The notes: generated by a model from the letters alone, not told the origin. A stretch of DNA of 64,000 bases from Chryseobacterium viscerum (GCF_002899945.2 NZ_PPEG02000008.1:248001-312000); one strand, 5' to 3'. Counted from the stretch's first letter, positions 35,118-44,653 are shown. Numbers and translations are program-made.

Positions 35118-35606
35118 TTAGTCAATATGTAAATGGTAAAAAATATCGTCGGCACTCATTAAAGGGAATTTCACAGGAAGATTTCCTTTTTCAATCTTCA
35201 CAAACTGATTCCGTTCATAGAAACGCTGAGCTGCTTTCAATACATTTATGGTTCCTAAATACAAGTCATCAATTCCATTTTCTTTGCAAAAAGAAATTAA
35301 TACTTCTAATAATTCCTGAGCAATATTCAGTTCTTTTCCTCTGAATTCTTTTTTAACAAACATTTTTCTGATCGCTCCTGCCCTTTCATCAAACTTGACC
35401 AATGCAATAGAACCCACCAGTTCTCCGTCCACAAACGCTCCCCAGAAGTTACCTCCGGCCTCCGTATAGAAACTTTCTATCTGCAAAAGATCAGGCTGAT
35501 CCTGTATCGTAATCGGAATATTAAACTCCTTCTGCTGAATAGTCAAAATCAAGTCAATCGCCTGCTCTGAATATGAATTTCCTATGGTTTGTATCTCCAA
35601 TTTCAT
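35118..35606 (-). CDS. GNAT family N-acetyltransferase
   Basis: A 162-residue acetyltransferase. The acetyl-CoA-binding region is near 75-100 (AIRKMFVKKEFRGKELNIAQELL), and the NVLKAAQRFYERNQF segment near 130 is the usual motif B. It is first in an operon with a MarR regulator, a common pairing where the regulator controls a small-molecule modifying enzyme. Substrate unknown. Confidence 0.88.
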   Translation of the reverse strand: MKLEIQTIGNSYSEQAIDLILTIQQKEFNIPITIQDQPDLLQIESFYTEAGGNFWGAFVDGELVGSIALVKFDERAGAIRKMFVKKEFRGKELNIAQELLEVLISFCKENGIDDLYLGTINVLKAAQRFYERNQFVKIEKGNLPVKFPLMSADDIFYHLHID

Positions 35607-35626
35607 AGTGTTTGTATTTTAAAGTA

Positions 35627-35658
35627 CAAAACTACGTAGTTGAATACATATATACAAA
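35627..35658 (-). promoter_or_regulatory. promoter of the GNAT-MarR operon with embedded palindrome
   Basis: On the minus strand, TTTG (35655-35658), 20 bp, then TAGTTTTG (35627-35634) matches the Bacteroidota consensus. The perfect palindrome AACTACGTAGTT (35630-35641) overlaps the -7 element, an ideal position for repression by the MarR protein of the same operon. The transcript would start about 15-20 bases before the GNAT gene. Confidence 0.65.
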
Positions 35659-35769
35659 CAGATTTTACTTTTTAAAGAATTTTAACATACATATTTAAAA
35701 TTGAATTGAACTTTCTGATCGGTGTTTTTAAGTCCGCATTGACTTAGTTTTATCTATCTGGAAAATAAA

Positions 35770-35799
35770 AAAACGTATGCCGTTTCTGACATACGTTTT
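35770..35799 (-). terminator. terminator of the RND efflux operon
   Basis: AAAACGTATG (35770-35779) pairs with CATACGTTTT (35790-35799), 22 bases beyond the stop of the outer membrane factor gene. On the minus strand it is followed by T-residues. Confidence 0.8.
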
Positions 35800-35820
35800 C
35801 ATTATCTAACAAAAATAGTG

Positions 35821-37236
35821 TTATTTCCAGCCTCCGCCTAAAGCCTGATAAAGCTCTACAGCTGCTTTCATTTTACTATATCGTGCATTGGAAATATTAA
35901 GTTCCGCGTTCAATGAATTCACACTTGCATTCAATACTTCAAGGTAGTTTGCCATACCATAGTTCACCAATTCCTGGGAATAGTCAACAGATTTTTTGTA
36001 GGCATTCAATTCTTTTTGTTTTAATTCAATAAATGAATCCTGTACAGAAAATACTCTGATCGCATCTGAAACTTCTTTTCCAGCAGTAAGCACTGTTTTT
36101 CTGAAGTTTAAATAAGCCGTTTCCTGATTTGCAAGACTTACATCATAGTTGGTCTTGATCTGTCTTTTATTTAAAATCGGCTGTGCCAGCCCTGCTACTA
36201 CATTCGCGAACAATGAGTTTACACTGAATAAGTGATCAATATCCACAGACTGAAGTCCTCCACTTCCTGTCAATTTTAAAGTAGGATAAAATTGAGCTTT
36301 GGCAGCATTCGTCAATTCGAAAGTATTCATTAAGTTATATTCTGCTCTCATCACATCTGGACGGTTAGCCAAAAGCTGAGCCGGGTAACCCAATTTCAAA
36401 TCGATCGGAATATTTTGCCCTTCCAGGGTAGATCTTTCAATAGAGTGAGAAGGTTCTCCCATCAAAAGACTCATGGTATTTTCAAGCTGCTGGATCTGTG
36501 TATCAATATCAATCAGTAATGATTTGGCATTGAAGACAAGAGCCTCGCTCTGCTGTACTGCTACTTCTGTTACGGTTCCTGAAATTTTCAGAGCTTTGGT
36601 AGTCTCTAGGTTTTTCTCGCGTACAGCAATCGTTTCTGTAATAATTTTCTTCTGGGCATCAAAAGTCAGCAATTGATAATAAGCAGAAGCGATGGAAGAT
36701 ACCAGGCTGCTTTTTACTGCTTTATGAGCGGCAACAGTTCCTAAATAAGTTGCTAGCTGGGCTTTCTCCTGTGCTTTTAATTTTCCCCAGATATCTGCTT
36801 CCCATCCGATAGTTCCTGTAATGTCAAACTGGTTCACATAACGTCTTTCCCCAATGATCTGTCCAAACTGAGTATTGATTGACTGCGTTTGAAAAGTATA
36901 GTTGGGTCCGATAGAAAGTGTCGGCTGATAAGCAGCTTTGCTTTGTTTAAGATAGGCTTCTGCAGAATTAATGCTTTCTAAAGCGATTCTGATATCAAGG
37001 TTGTTTGCCAGTGCTTTAGAAATATGCCCCTGCAATATTGGATCTGTGAATATTTCTTTCCATGAAATATCTGCGATACTGGCACTGTCAGAAGGAAGCA
37101 TATCCGTACGGAAAAGCTTTTCGTCTACAACGTTTTTCGGTCTTTCATACTCTTTTCTTGCCATACATGATGATACGGCTCCGAGTATGAAAACTGAAAA
37201 AGTGATTCCTTTTATGATGTTTAATAAACTCTTCAT
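35821..37236 (-). CDS. TolC/NodT-family outer membrane efflux lipoprotein
   Basis: A 471-residue outer membrane factor. A signal sequence with lipobox (GAVSSC, Cys at about 23) is followed by the NodT-type repeats: DPILQGHISKALANNLDIRIALESINSAEAYLKQ and a second copy from NYDVSLANQETAYLNFRK. The conserved RPDVMRAEYNLM is near residue 295, and the protein ends YQALGGGWK, the usual family terminus. It forms the exit duct for the RND pump encoded upstream. A 91-bp gap with inverted repeats separates it from the pump gene. Confidence 0.93.
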   Translation of the reverse strand: MKSLLNIIKGITFSVFILGAVSSCMARKEYERPKNVVDEKLFRTDMLPSDSASIADISWKEIFTDPILQGHISKALANNLDIRIALESINSAEAYLKQSKAAYQPTLSIGPNYTFQTQSINTQFGQIIGERRYVNQFDITGTIGWEADIWGKLKAQEKAQLATYLGTVAAHKAVKSSLVSSIASAYYQLLTFDAQKKIITETIAVREKNLETTKALKISGTVTEVAVQQSEALVFNAKSLLIDIDTQIQQLENTMSLLMGEPSHSIERSTLEGQNIPIDLKLGYPAQLLANRPDVMRAEYNLMNTFELTNAAKAQFYPTLKLTGSGGLQSVDIDHLFSVNSLFANVVAGLAQPILNKRQIKTNYDVSLANQETAYLNFRKTVLTAGKEVSDAIRVFSVQDSFIELKQKELNAYKKSVDYSQELVNYGMANYLEVLNASVNSLNAELNISNARYSKMKAAVELYQALGGGWK

Positions 37237-37243
37237 TATTTTT

Positions 37244-37312
37244 AATTAGAAGTTAGAGTTTAGAAACTAGAAGTTAGTTTTTAGACTCATCTCTAATTTC
37301 TAACTTCTAATT
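37244..37312. repeat. inverted and direct repeats between pump and outer membrane factor genes
   Basis: AATTAGAAGTTAGA (37244-37257) is perfectly complementary to TCTAACTTCTAATT (37299-37312), and AGAAGTTAG recurs as a direct repeat near 37249 and 37269. This low-complexity hairpin lies inside the efflux operon and may tune expression of the downstream gene or mRNA stability. Confidence 0.6.
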
Positions 37313-37327
37313 TCTTAAATCTTAATT

Positions 37328-40300
37328 TTATTCTGCTAAATTGATCTCTTCTTTTTTGATAGGTTTAATCTTTTCCTGTAATGTTTCAAAGATGACATAC
37401 AGAACCGGAATAACAAATAATCCCAAAATAGTTCCTATCAATAGTCCGATTGCCGCACCCGTCGCAATAGATCTGTTCCCTACTGCACCAATTCCACTTG
37501 CCAGAACTAGCGGCAGTAAACCGAAGATAAAGGCAAACGATGTCATTAGAATCGGTCTCACCCTGGCTTTTGCTGCATTAATGGCTGACATTACAATCGT
37601 TTCACCATGATGCCTTCTCTGAACAGCAAATTCGACAATAAGGATCGCATTTTTCGCCAGTAGTCCTACAAGCATGATCAGGGCAATCTGGAAATAAATA
37701 TTATTTTCCAAGCCCATAATCTTCTGTCCGAAGTACGCTCCCATTACCCCAAGAGGAAGAGAAATAACAACGATCAGTGGAAGAATATAGCTTTCATACT
37801 GTGCAGAAAGGATAAAGTAAACGAAGATCAAACTTAGCCCGAAAATAAGAAGCGTCTGAGATCCTGAGTTTAATTCTTCTCTCGTCAACCCGGTAAATTC
37901 TACGGCATAGTTTTGATTCAGGGTTTCATTGGCCACCTGCTGTACAGCAGTAATGGCATCCCCGGAACTATATCCATCAGAGTTTGCTCCGGTTACCTTT
38001 ACTGAAGTAAACAGGTTATAACGGCTTACAGACTGTGGTCCATATGCTTTTTTCAATGTTACAAACTGTGAAATCGGAGACATGACACCGGAACCGGTTT
38101 TTACATAGATCTCATTCAGATTTTCGATGTTCTTTCTGTTTTCAGGAAGTGCCTGAACCATTACTCTGAACTGTTTCCCATACTTGGTAAAGTCGGCCGT
38201 ATAAATACCTCCAATATACCCCTGCATGGTAGACAGAATATCATTTACAGAAACCCCAAGCTGTTTGCTCAGTGGAACATTAATTTCCATCTGATACTGA
38301 GGATATTTTGTATTGAATGAAGTTTGTGCAAATTGAATTTCCGGTCTCTCCATCAGCTTGCCGATGAATTCATTGGTTTTATTATCAAGGTCCGCATATT
38401 CTCCACCTGATTTGTCCAGCAATACCATCTCAAAACCTGCACTGTTACCAAATCCTGGTACACTTGGCGGTTGGAAGAATACTACTTTCGCATCAGGAAC
38501 GGCTCCTACAATTCCAAATAGTTTTTTGGTGATATCTTCAGAAGTCTGACCATCTTTTTTTCTTTCCTCGAAAGGTTTTAGTTTAACAAAGGCTAGACCG
38601 TTGTTACTTCCGTTTCCGGATAAAAATCCTCTACCAGTAGAAATTGTTACATTCTGTACTCCAGGAACCTTCATTGCTTTGGCCTGAAGTGTTTTCAAAG
38701 CGTTGTAAGTTCTTTCCATAGAAGCTCCCGGAGGAAGCTGAACATCTGTAAAGATAATCCCTCTGTCTTCTGTAGGTACAAACCCTTTCTTCATACTGCT
38801 GCTTGCCCAGAATAAGATTCCTCCGGTAATAGCGAAGATAACCAGGGTTACCCATTTATGTCTTAGCAGGAATACAAATCCTCTTCCGTAACGCTCAGTT
38901 GTTGTTTTAAAAGCAATATTAAACTTATAGAAAAACTTCTGCAGCAGATTTAGGTTTTTGTACTCTGTATGATGCTCTGCGTGAGGTTTCAGGAATAATG
39001 AACATAAAACCGGACTCAGCGTTAATGCGTTGATAGCAGAAATGATGATGGCTATGATCAGCGTAATCCCAAACTGTTGGTAGAATACCCCTGTAGGACC
39101 TGTAATAAACGTTACAGGGATAAATACGGCTGCCATTACCAAAGTAATAGAGATAATAGCCCCTGTAATCTCGTCCATCGCTTCTACGGTTGCCTTTTTA
39201 GCATCAGAAATACCGTGCTCCATCTTCGCATGAACGGCCTCGACGACGACAATCGCGTCATCCACCACAATACCGATGGCAAGTACCAATGCAAACAAGG
39301 TCAATAGGTTCAATGAATATCCGAAAAGATTCAGGAAGAAGAATGCCCCAACAATAGATACCGGAACCGCAATGGCTGGAATCAGGGTAGATCTGAAGTC
39401 CTGAAGGAAAATATACACTACAATAAATACAAGGATGAAGGCTTCGATCAGGGTATGTACTACCTTTTCAATAGAAGCTTCCAGGAATTCATTGGTATCA
39501 AAGTTAAAAGTATATTTAACGCCTTTAGGGAAAGTGCTTTCTGCAGATTTCAGATACGTTTTTATATTTTTAATAATCTCCTGTGCGTTGGAACCTGGTG
39601 TCTGGAAGATCCCCATACTGATGGAAGGATTGTTTCCGTTCTCCCCGATTCCTGTATAAGACTGTCCTGCCAGTTCTACTTTAGCAACGTCTTTCAGCAT
39701 CAGATTTTGTCCGTTTGCAAGAGATTTGATGATGATATTATCGTACTGTTCTTTATCGTTGAATTTACCTACATACTTGATGATATATTCAAAAGAACTT
39801 CCACTGTTCTGACCAATAGAACCCGCCGCAGCTTCTCTACTCTGCTCATTGATTGCATTGGTAACATCCGTAGGAGTTACGCTGTAGGCAGCCATTTTTG
39901 CAGGATCCAGCCAGATTCTCATGGAGTAGTTTTTACCTCCGAAAACGTTGGCATCCCCTACACCATTTACTCTTTTAAGGTTTGGAATAATATTGATATT
40001 CAAAAAGTTCTGAAGGTATACGTCATCAAGATCTTTATTTTCAGAATAGAAAGACATATACATCAGGGCACTTGTCTGCTGCTTTTGAGTTACAACCCCT
40101 GAACGCGTCACTTCGGACGGCAGCAAAGGTGTCGCTCTGGCCACACGGTTTTGTACGTTTACCGCTGCAATATCCGGGTCTATTCCTTGTTTAAAGAAAA
40201 CCTGGATCTGGGCAGATCCATCATTTCCCGCAGAGGAAGTGATATAATCCATTCCTTCCACCCCGTTGATCTGCTCTTCCAAAGGTACTACCACACTCTT

Positions 40301-40474
40301 CATCACCGTTTCCGCATTGGCTCCTGTATAGTTTGCAGAAACACTTACCGTGGGCGGTGCAATGTCCGGATACTGTGTAACCGGTAACGAGATCAGCCCT
40401 AGCACACCGAGAATCACAATCAAGATTGAGATTACGGTAGATAAAACCGGTCTGTTAATAAAGTTTTTTATCAT
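37328..40474 (-). CDS. RND family hydrophobe/amphiphile efflux pump permease (HAE1 type)
   Basis: A 1048-residue inner membrane pump, the usual length of AcrB/MexB relatives. It starts MIKNFINRPVLSTVISILIV with the first span, then a long periplasmic loop (VTQYPDIAPPTVSVSANYTGA, VEGMDYITSSAGNDG). The proton-relay Asp pair is in LAIGIVVDDAIVVVE near residue 405. A second set of spans follows (GLLAKNAILIVEFA, and RPILMTSFAFIFGLLPLVLASG). It expels drugs or toxic amphiphiles using proton energy, together with the adaptor (1-bp overlap upstream) and the outer membrane factor downstream. Confidence 0.96.
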   Translation of the reverse strand: MIKNFINRPVLSTVISILIVILGVLGLISLPVTQYPDIAPPTVSVSANYTGANAETVMKSVVVPLEEQINGVEGMDYITSSAGNDGSAQIQVFFKQGIDPDIAAVNVQNRVARATPLLPSEVTRSGVVTQKQQTSALMYMSFYSENKDLDDVYLQNFLNINIIPNLKRVNGVGDANVFGGKNYSMRIWLDPAKMAAYSVTPTDVTNAINEQSREAAAGSIGQNSGSSFEYIIKYVGKFNDKEQYDNIIIKSLANGQNLMLKDVAKVELAGQSYTGIGENGNNPSISMGIFQTPGSNAQEIIKNIKTYLKSAESTFPKGVKYTFNFDTNEFLEASIEKVVHTLIEAFILVFIVVYIFLQDFRSTLIPAIAVPVSIVGAFFFLNLFGYSLNLLTLFALVLAIGIVVDDAIVVVEAVHAKMEHGISDAKKATVEAMDEITGAIISITLVMAAVFIPVTFITGPTGVFYQQFGITLIIAIIISAINALTLSPVLCSLFLKPHAEHHTEYKNLNLLQKFFYKFNIAFKTTTERYGRGFVFLLRHKWVTLVIFAITGGILFWASSSMKKGFVPTEDRGIIFTDVQLPPGASMERTYNALKTLQAKAMKVPGVQNVTISTGRGFLSGNGSNNGLAFVKLKPFEERKKDGQTSEDITKKLFGIVGAVPDAKVVFFQPPSVPGFGNSAGFEMVLLDKSGGEYADLDNKTNEFIGKLMERPEIQFAQTSFNTKYPQYQMEINVPLSKQLGVSVNDILSTMQGYIGGIYTADFTKYGKQFRVMVQALPENRKNIENLNEIYVKTGSGVMSPISQFVTLKKAYGPQSVSRYNLFTSVKVTGANSDGYSSGDAITAVQQVANETLNQNYAVEFTGLTREELNSGSQTLLIFGLSLIFVYFILSAQYESYILPLIVVISLPLGVMGAYFGQKIMGLENNIYFQIALIMLVGLLAKNAILIVEFAVQRRHHGETIVMSAINAAKARVRPILMTSFAFIFGLLPLVLASGIGAVGNRSIATGAAIGLLIGTILGLFVIPVLYVIFETLQEKIKPIKKEEINLAE

Positions 40475-41661
40475 TAGAATTTCGGTTTTATTGATTGAAC
40501 AAGACTATCCATTTTGATTGGTTTTGGCTTCACAGCTGTTCCTGGTTTCAAACCTCCGATACCTGCTGCAATAACTGTTTCCCCTTTATTAACTCCTGAT
40601 TTTATAAGAGCCAAATTGTCGATTCTGTCAATAACATTTACCACAACGTTTCTCGCAGTATCTCCTTTTTCTACTTTATATACGTACACAATACCTTGTT
40701 GTTCGTACGTAGCACTTTCAGGAACGACAAGAACATTATCATAACGCTGAGGGAATCTGATGGTTCCACTATTACCATTGCTTAATAATTTTTGAGCATT
40801 GGAGAACACAACTCTGAACTGAATGGTCCCTGTTGTAGGATCAATCTGGCCGGTAATGGCTTCAATTTTTCCTTTTTCAGGATAAAGGCTTCCGTTTGCT
40901 AGCTGCAGCTCAACCATGGGTAGGTTTTTGATTTTCTCAGGCATAGAAGATCCGGGAGCTTTTTCAAGGAAATCAAAATACTCTTTTTCATTCATTGCAA
41001 AGTAGGCAAAGATCTCAGAAGTATCAGAAATAGTTGTCAGAGGGGTCTGATCAGACGGTCCTACCAAACTTCCTACTTTTAACGGAAGTCTTCCGATTAC
41101 CCCTGAAATAGGAGCACGAATAATTGAGTATTCGATATTTGCTTCCACTCCTTTATAATTGGCTTCTGCCTGCCTTTTAGCAGCATTGGCCTGTTGTAAC
41201 TGAGCTTGGGCCTGAGCCAGCTGAGCCTGGGCTGTCTGTAACTGTACGTTGCTGATGATATTCTTCTGAACCAGAGGTTTTAGTTTGTTCACTTCAACCT
41301 GGGCAGCATTTACAGAAGCCTGAGCCGCTGCAATACTGGATTCAGCAGCGCCAATTCCTGCTTTGGAAGCCGCGGCATTTTCGTTCAGAATATTAGTTTC
41401 CAGACGGAACAATGGCTGCCCCTTTGTAACATATTGTCCTTCATCTACCAATACCTGGGTAATGTAACCCTGTATTTTTGCACGTACATCATTGTTTACT
41501 CTACCTTGGATGGTAGCCGGAAACGTCTGATAACCCACTATATTTTTTGACTCCACAGAAACAACAGGGTACGGCTTGGCACCATCTTGTTTGGGAGCTT
41601 CTTTTTTGCAGGCAGTCAGTGAAAGCGCTGCAATGGAAAGTATAACTAGCTTATTATTCAT
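40474..41661 (-). CDS. RND efflux periplasmic adaptor (membrane fusion protein)
   Basis: A 395-residue lipoprotein adaptor. Lipobox LSLTAC (Cys at about 18) anchors it to the inner membrane. The lipoyl half-motifs flank a coiled-coil hairpin (AKIQGYITQVLVDEGQYVTKGQPLF, then an Ala/Gln-rich helical pair), followed by beta-barrel and membrane-proximal domains (IIRAPISGVIGRLPLKVGSLVG, TGTIQFRVVF, GGLKPGTAVK). It links the RND pump to the TolC-like duct. Its stop overlaps the pump start by one base, and it starts 1 bp after the regulator gene. Confidence 0.95.
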   Translation of the reverse strand: MNNKLVILSIAALSLTACKKEAPKQDGAKPYPVVSVESKNIVGYQTFPATIQGRVNNDVRAKIQGYITQVLVDEGQYVTKGQPLFRLETNILNENAAASKAGIGAAESSIAAAQASVNAAQVEVNKLKPLVQKNIISNVQLQTAQAQLAQAQAQLQQANAAKRQAEANYKGVEANIEYSIIRAPISGVIGRLPLKVGSLVGPSDQTPLTTISDTSEIFAYFAMNEKEYFDFLEKAPGSSMPEKIKNLPMVELQLANGSLYPEKGKIEAITGQIDPTTGTIQFRVVFSNAQKLLSNGNSGTIRFPQRYDNVLVVPESATYEQQGIVYVYKVEKGDTARNVVVNVIDRIDNLALIKSGVNKGETVIAAGIGGLKPGTAVKPKPIKMDSLVQSIKPKF

Positions 41662-41662
41662 T

Positions 41663-42118
41663 TTATAGTTTATTAAGAGATTCCTGAATATTTTCTATGT
41701 TTTTATTTAAGAGTGCTTTGTAAACTTCTATTCTTTCATTGTATCCATCGTCTTTACTTTTTTTAAAATTGTTTAAATCATCTAATAGTTTTAATTCGTC
41801 CTGCATCTTTTGTACAATTTTTTCGAATCGTATTTTCTTGTATTCATCATTGATGAAAAAATATCGTTTCCGCTCATCCATTTTATTGTGGTCTACAATA
41901 AGCTGTGCATTTAATAGTAATGAAATACTTGTAGAAACAGAGCTTTTGCTCGCAGAGAGCACTTCAACAAATTCGTCAAAAGTAATTCCTACTTTCTCAT
42001 AGTCAAAAAGAAGGTAGGAATAAATTTTCGATGCTAAAGGGGGTAAGCTAAACACGGTGCCATAGAACTTTACGGCATCCTGAAAAATTTTTTCATCAAT
42101 TTCTATACTTTGGTGCAT
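41663..42118 (-). CDS. GbsR/MarR family transcriptional regulator of the efflux operon
   Basis: A 151-residue winged-helix protein. The recognition region is near 40-70 (GITFDEFVEVLSASKSSVSTSISLLLNAQLI) and the wing near DERKRYFFI, followed by a long helical C-terminus. The layout is that of GbsR/MarR-type regulators. It is the first gene of the efflux operon, so it probably represses the operon and senses pump substrates. A -7 element lies at 42136-42143, just upstream. Confidence 0.85.
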   Translation of the reverse strand: MHQSIEIDEKIFQDAVKFYGTVFSLPPLASKIYSYLLFDYEKVGITFDEFVEVLSASKSSVSTSISLLLNAQLIVDHNKMDERKRYFFINDEYKKIRFEKIVQKMQDELKLLDDLNNFKKSKDDGYNERIEVYKALLNKNIENIQESLNKL

Positions 42119-42135
42119 AATATAAAAATTTTTAA

Positions 42136-42143
42136 CAAAAGTA
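42136..42143 (-). promoter_or_regulatory. promoter -7 element of the efflux operon
   Basis: Reads TACTTTTG on the minus strand, matching TAnnTTTG, 18 bases upstream of the regulator start. TTTG motifs lie 16 and 24 bp farther up, slightly off the ideal spacing. A GTTC-rich imperfect palindrome (42151-42173) overlaps this region and could be an operator. Confidence 0.5.
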
Positions 42144-42235
42144 AAAATTAGTTCAGAACCAAACGAACAAACTTGATAGAGTTTATAAATACACCCCGGT
42201 TTAAAAATTCAATGAAAGATGATTTAACTTTTTGC

Positions 42236-42748
42236 TTAAATTATAATCTTCTCAAAGGCCTTTCTCATTCCGTCTTTTAAAAGAACCTCTCCACAATAGG
42301 AATAGCCTCTGCCTTCAAGGATTTTCAACATAGCAAGATTGTCATGATTGGTATCTACTTTAATGCTCTGAATTCCATGGGACTTGGTAAATTCTTCAAT
42401 CTGATCAAAAAGTTTTTTTACCATCCCTTGTCCTGCAAATTTTTCATCAACAGCTACTCTGTGCACTACCACAAATTCACCGTCACTCAGCCATGCTCCT
42501 TCAATGGTGCTGTAAGCCGGCTCATCATTCAGGATCAAAGCTGCATATACCGCAATTTCCCCATCTACTGTCATCACATATGCGAATCCTTTGGCAATAT
42601 CACTCTCTACTGTTCCAAGATTAGGATATCCGTTCTGCCATTGGGTACTTCCATCCTGTCTTCTTCTTTCTATGGATTGCTGGATAATTTCCCAAATACT
42701 GTTTCTTTCTTCAATTTCCGCTTGTCTTAGTTTAATCTCTGGATTCAT
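42236..42748 (-). CDS. GNAT family N-acetyltransferase
   Basis: A 170-residue acetyltransferase. It has the beta strand VVHRVAVDEKFAGQGMVKKLFDQIEEF with the acetyl-CoA loop (residues about 95-115), then SIKVDTNHDNLAMLKILEGRGYSYCGEV, the motif B region. No partner gene; it stands alone with a terminator-like hairpin upstream. Substrate unknown. Confidence 0.88.
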   Translation of the reverse strand: MNPEIKLRQAEIEERNSIWEIIQQSIERRRQDGSTQWQNGYPNLGTVESDIAKGFAYVMTVDGEIAVYAALILNDEPAYSTIEGAWLSDGEFVVVHRVAVDEKFAGQGMVKKLFDQIEEFTKSHGIQSIKVDTNHDNLAMLKILEGRGYSYCGEVLLKDGMRKAFEKIII

Positions 42749-42857
42749 GTTGTCATATTTGATTAAAATATTGGATGGTTTAAAGAATTAAAAATCTAGC
42801 ATGACAGCTATTTGTTTAATCTTTAAAACCTTCTTCTATAATAGTTTATAATTAAAA

Positions 42858-42890
42858 AACCGAAAATTAATAAGAAATTAATTTTCGGTT
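42858..42890 (-). terminator. terminator after the DUF2007-like gene
   Basis: AACCGAAAATTAAT (42858-42871) is complementary to ATTAATTTTCGGTT (42877-42890) with a 5-base loop. It lies just beyond the stop of the small gene at 42923. T-residues follow on the minus strand. Confidence 0.75.
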
Positions 42891-42922
42891 CGAAGTAGTA
42901 AAATTTAAAATTATGAAATTGT

Positions 42923-43153
42923 TTATTGATTCTCACTTTGTTGAAGGTAAGCATCAATAATATCAAATGCTTTTGTTTCATCTTCCAAATCTACCATTAC
43001 CTTTAGCGAAGTTGCTGTAGGCGTTGTAGTAAACGTAAGATAGTTATTTTCAACGGTATTTGTAATTTCAGCATCATCCAATTTAGACTTAACCAATTGA
43101 ATTTCTGAAGGGTTATCACTTACATAAACCGATACTCTCGTACTTCTTTCCAT
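42923..43153 (-). CDS. small DUF2007-like protein
   Basis: A 76-residue soluble protein with a beta-alpha-beta-beta-alpha pattern (VSVYVSDNPSEIQLVKSKLDDAEI, LTFTT, LKVMVDLEDETKAFDIIDAYL). This resembles the DUF2007 group of putative signal-transducing, PII-like small domains. It follows the lysine aminotransferase gene by 62 bp on the same strand. Function unknown. Confidence 0.7.
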   Translation of the reverse strand: MERSTRVSVYVSDNPSEIQLVKSKLDDAEITNTVENNYLTFTTTPTATSLKVMVDLEDETKAFDIIDAYLQQSENQ

Positions 43154-43215
43154 ATCCTAATTGTTTGAGTATCTAAATATACGATAATTTTTTCAAAATT
43201 ACAAATCCCGGAAGT

Positions 43216-44541
43216 TTAAATTTTATTAATATTGTTTTCAATTTTGTCTAAAGCAAGCTGGATTTCTTCCTTTGTAACATTCAAATGAGGTCTGAAACGA
43301 AGAGACTGATCCCCGCATGGAAGAATGATCAATCCATCGTTGAAAAGCTCACTCATCAGGTGGTTTCTTTGTTCTGCAGTGGGCAGATCAATCGCACACA
43401 TCAAGCCTCTTCCTCTTGCATTTGAAATTTTTTCAGGATACTTTTCAGCAAAACCTTTTAAGCTTTCCAATAGGAAGTCTCCAACTACTCTTGCATTTTC
43501 TACAAGGTTTTCTTTTTCGATAACTTCCATTACCAGCTGGAAACGAAGCATGTCTATAAAGTTTCCTCCGAAGGTAGAATTGATTCTTGAACTTTCTCTG
43601 AAAACGTTATTCGGAACTTCGTCAAACTTTTCTTTATTGGCTAATACACCGCAAACCTGTGCTTTTTTCCCGAAAGAAATGATATCCGGTTTTGCTGTAA
43701 AATGCTGGAATGCCCACATTTTCCCTGTAATAGCAATCCCTGTCTGAACTTCATCAAAAATAAGTAAGATTTCGTTGTCATCACAGATTCTTCTTAATCC
43801 TAATAAGAATTCGTCTCTGAAATGATTGTCACCTCCTTCTGCCTGAATAGGTTCTATGATGATGCAAGCCACTTTATTAGGGTTCATCAGGATAGCCTCT
43901 TCAATCTGAAGTAAAGCAAGGTTTTCGTTTTTGATCGTTTCTTCCAGGTTTTCTTCTGTAATCGGGAATTTTAATTTTGGATTTAAAATTCTCGGCCAGT
44001 TGAACATTGGGAAATATTGGTACTTTCTTGGGTCAGAAGTATTGGTTAAGCTCAATGTATAACCGCTTCTTCCGTGGAAAGCCTGTTTGAAGTGAATACA
44101 GATTCCTGCTTCTGTATCTAGTCCTTTTGCAAAGTTTTTGCGGGTTTTCCAGTCGAAGCATGCCTTCATTGCATTTTCAACGCCCAGGCTTCCGCCTTCA
44201 ATAAAGAAAGCATATTGTAATTCTTCAGGAATAACTACTCTCTCGAATACTTCAAGGAAATGAGCGTATTCTTCTGAGTAAACGTCAGCCAAAGTAGGCT
44301 TGTTCACCGCCATTCTTCCCAACCATTCTGATCTTTCTAAAAGATAAGGGTGATTGTATCCGATAGACGCTGATGCAAACATGGAGAACATATCCAGATA
44401 CTCTTTGTCTGTCAATTTATCATAAAGCCATGATCCATGTGATTTTTCAATATCCATCACAAAATCGAAACCGTCTGCCAACACATGTCTTCCTACTGTT
44501 TCTTTTACTTTATTTGCTTTTATATCTAATGTTTGTTCCAT
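43216..44541 (-). CDS. lat: L-lysine 6-transaminase
   Basis: A 441-residue class III PLP aminotransferase. The cofactor-binding Lys is in ISFGKKAQVCGVL, preceded by LIFDEVQTGIAITGKMWAFQHF. The N-terminal GSWLYDKLTDKEYLDMFSMFASASIGYNHP and the FFIEGGSLGVENAMKACFDWKTRKN block are typical of lysine epsilon-aminotransferases. It converts L-lysine and 2-oxoglutarate to 2-aminoadipate 6-semialdehyde and glutamate. The aldehyde dehydrogenase upstream completes the step to 2-aminoadipate, as known in Flavobacterium lutescens. A hairpin (44569-44609) lies between the two genes. Confidence 0.9.
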   Translation of the reverse strand: MEQTLDIKANKVKETVGRHVLADGFDFVMDIEKSHGSWLYDKLTDKEYLDMFSMFASASIGYNHPYLLERSEWLGRMAVNKPTLADVYSEEYAHFLEVFERVVIPEELQYAFFIEGGSLGVENAMKACFDWKTRKNFAKGLDTEAGICIHFKQAFHGRSGYTLSLTNTSDPRKYQYFPMFNWPRILNPKLKFPITEENLEETIKNENLALLQIEEAILMNPNKVACIIIEPIQAEGGDNHFRDEFLLGLRRICDDNEILLIFDEVQTGIAITGKMWAFQHFTAKPDIISFGKKAQVCGVLANKEKFDEVPNNVFRESSRINSTFGGNFIDMLRFQLVMEVIEKENLVENARVVGDFLLESLKGFAEKYPEKISNARGRGLMCAIDLPTAEQRNHLMSELFNDGLIILPCGDQSLRFRPHLNVTKEEIQLALDKIENNINKI

Positions 44542-44568
44542 AATAAATTGTTGTGTGATTTAATAAGT

Positions 44569-44609
44569 GAATGATTCAATGATCCAAAGAATGAATCATT
44601 GAATCATTC
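44569..44609. repeat. 15-bp perfect inverted repeat
   Basis: GAATGATTCAATGAT (44569-44583) and its exact complement (44595-44609) form a hairpin with an 11-base loop in the gap between the dehydrogenase and aminotransferase genes. No T-run follows, so it is more likely an mRNA processing or stability element or a protein site than a terminator. Confidence 0.65.
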
Positions 44610-44653
44610 AGGTTATTAAGTTTTTTGTTTTTCGAGTTCTTTAAGTAAAGCTT

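Noticed and set aside
37244..37312. Repeat between pump and outer membrane factor as a CRISPR or mobile element
   Set aside because: The repeats are short, not regularly spaced and form only one hairpin; they look like low-complexity intergenic sequence.
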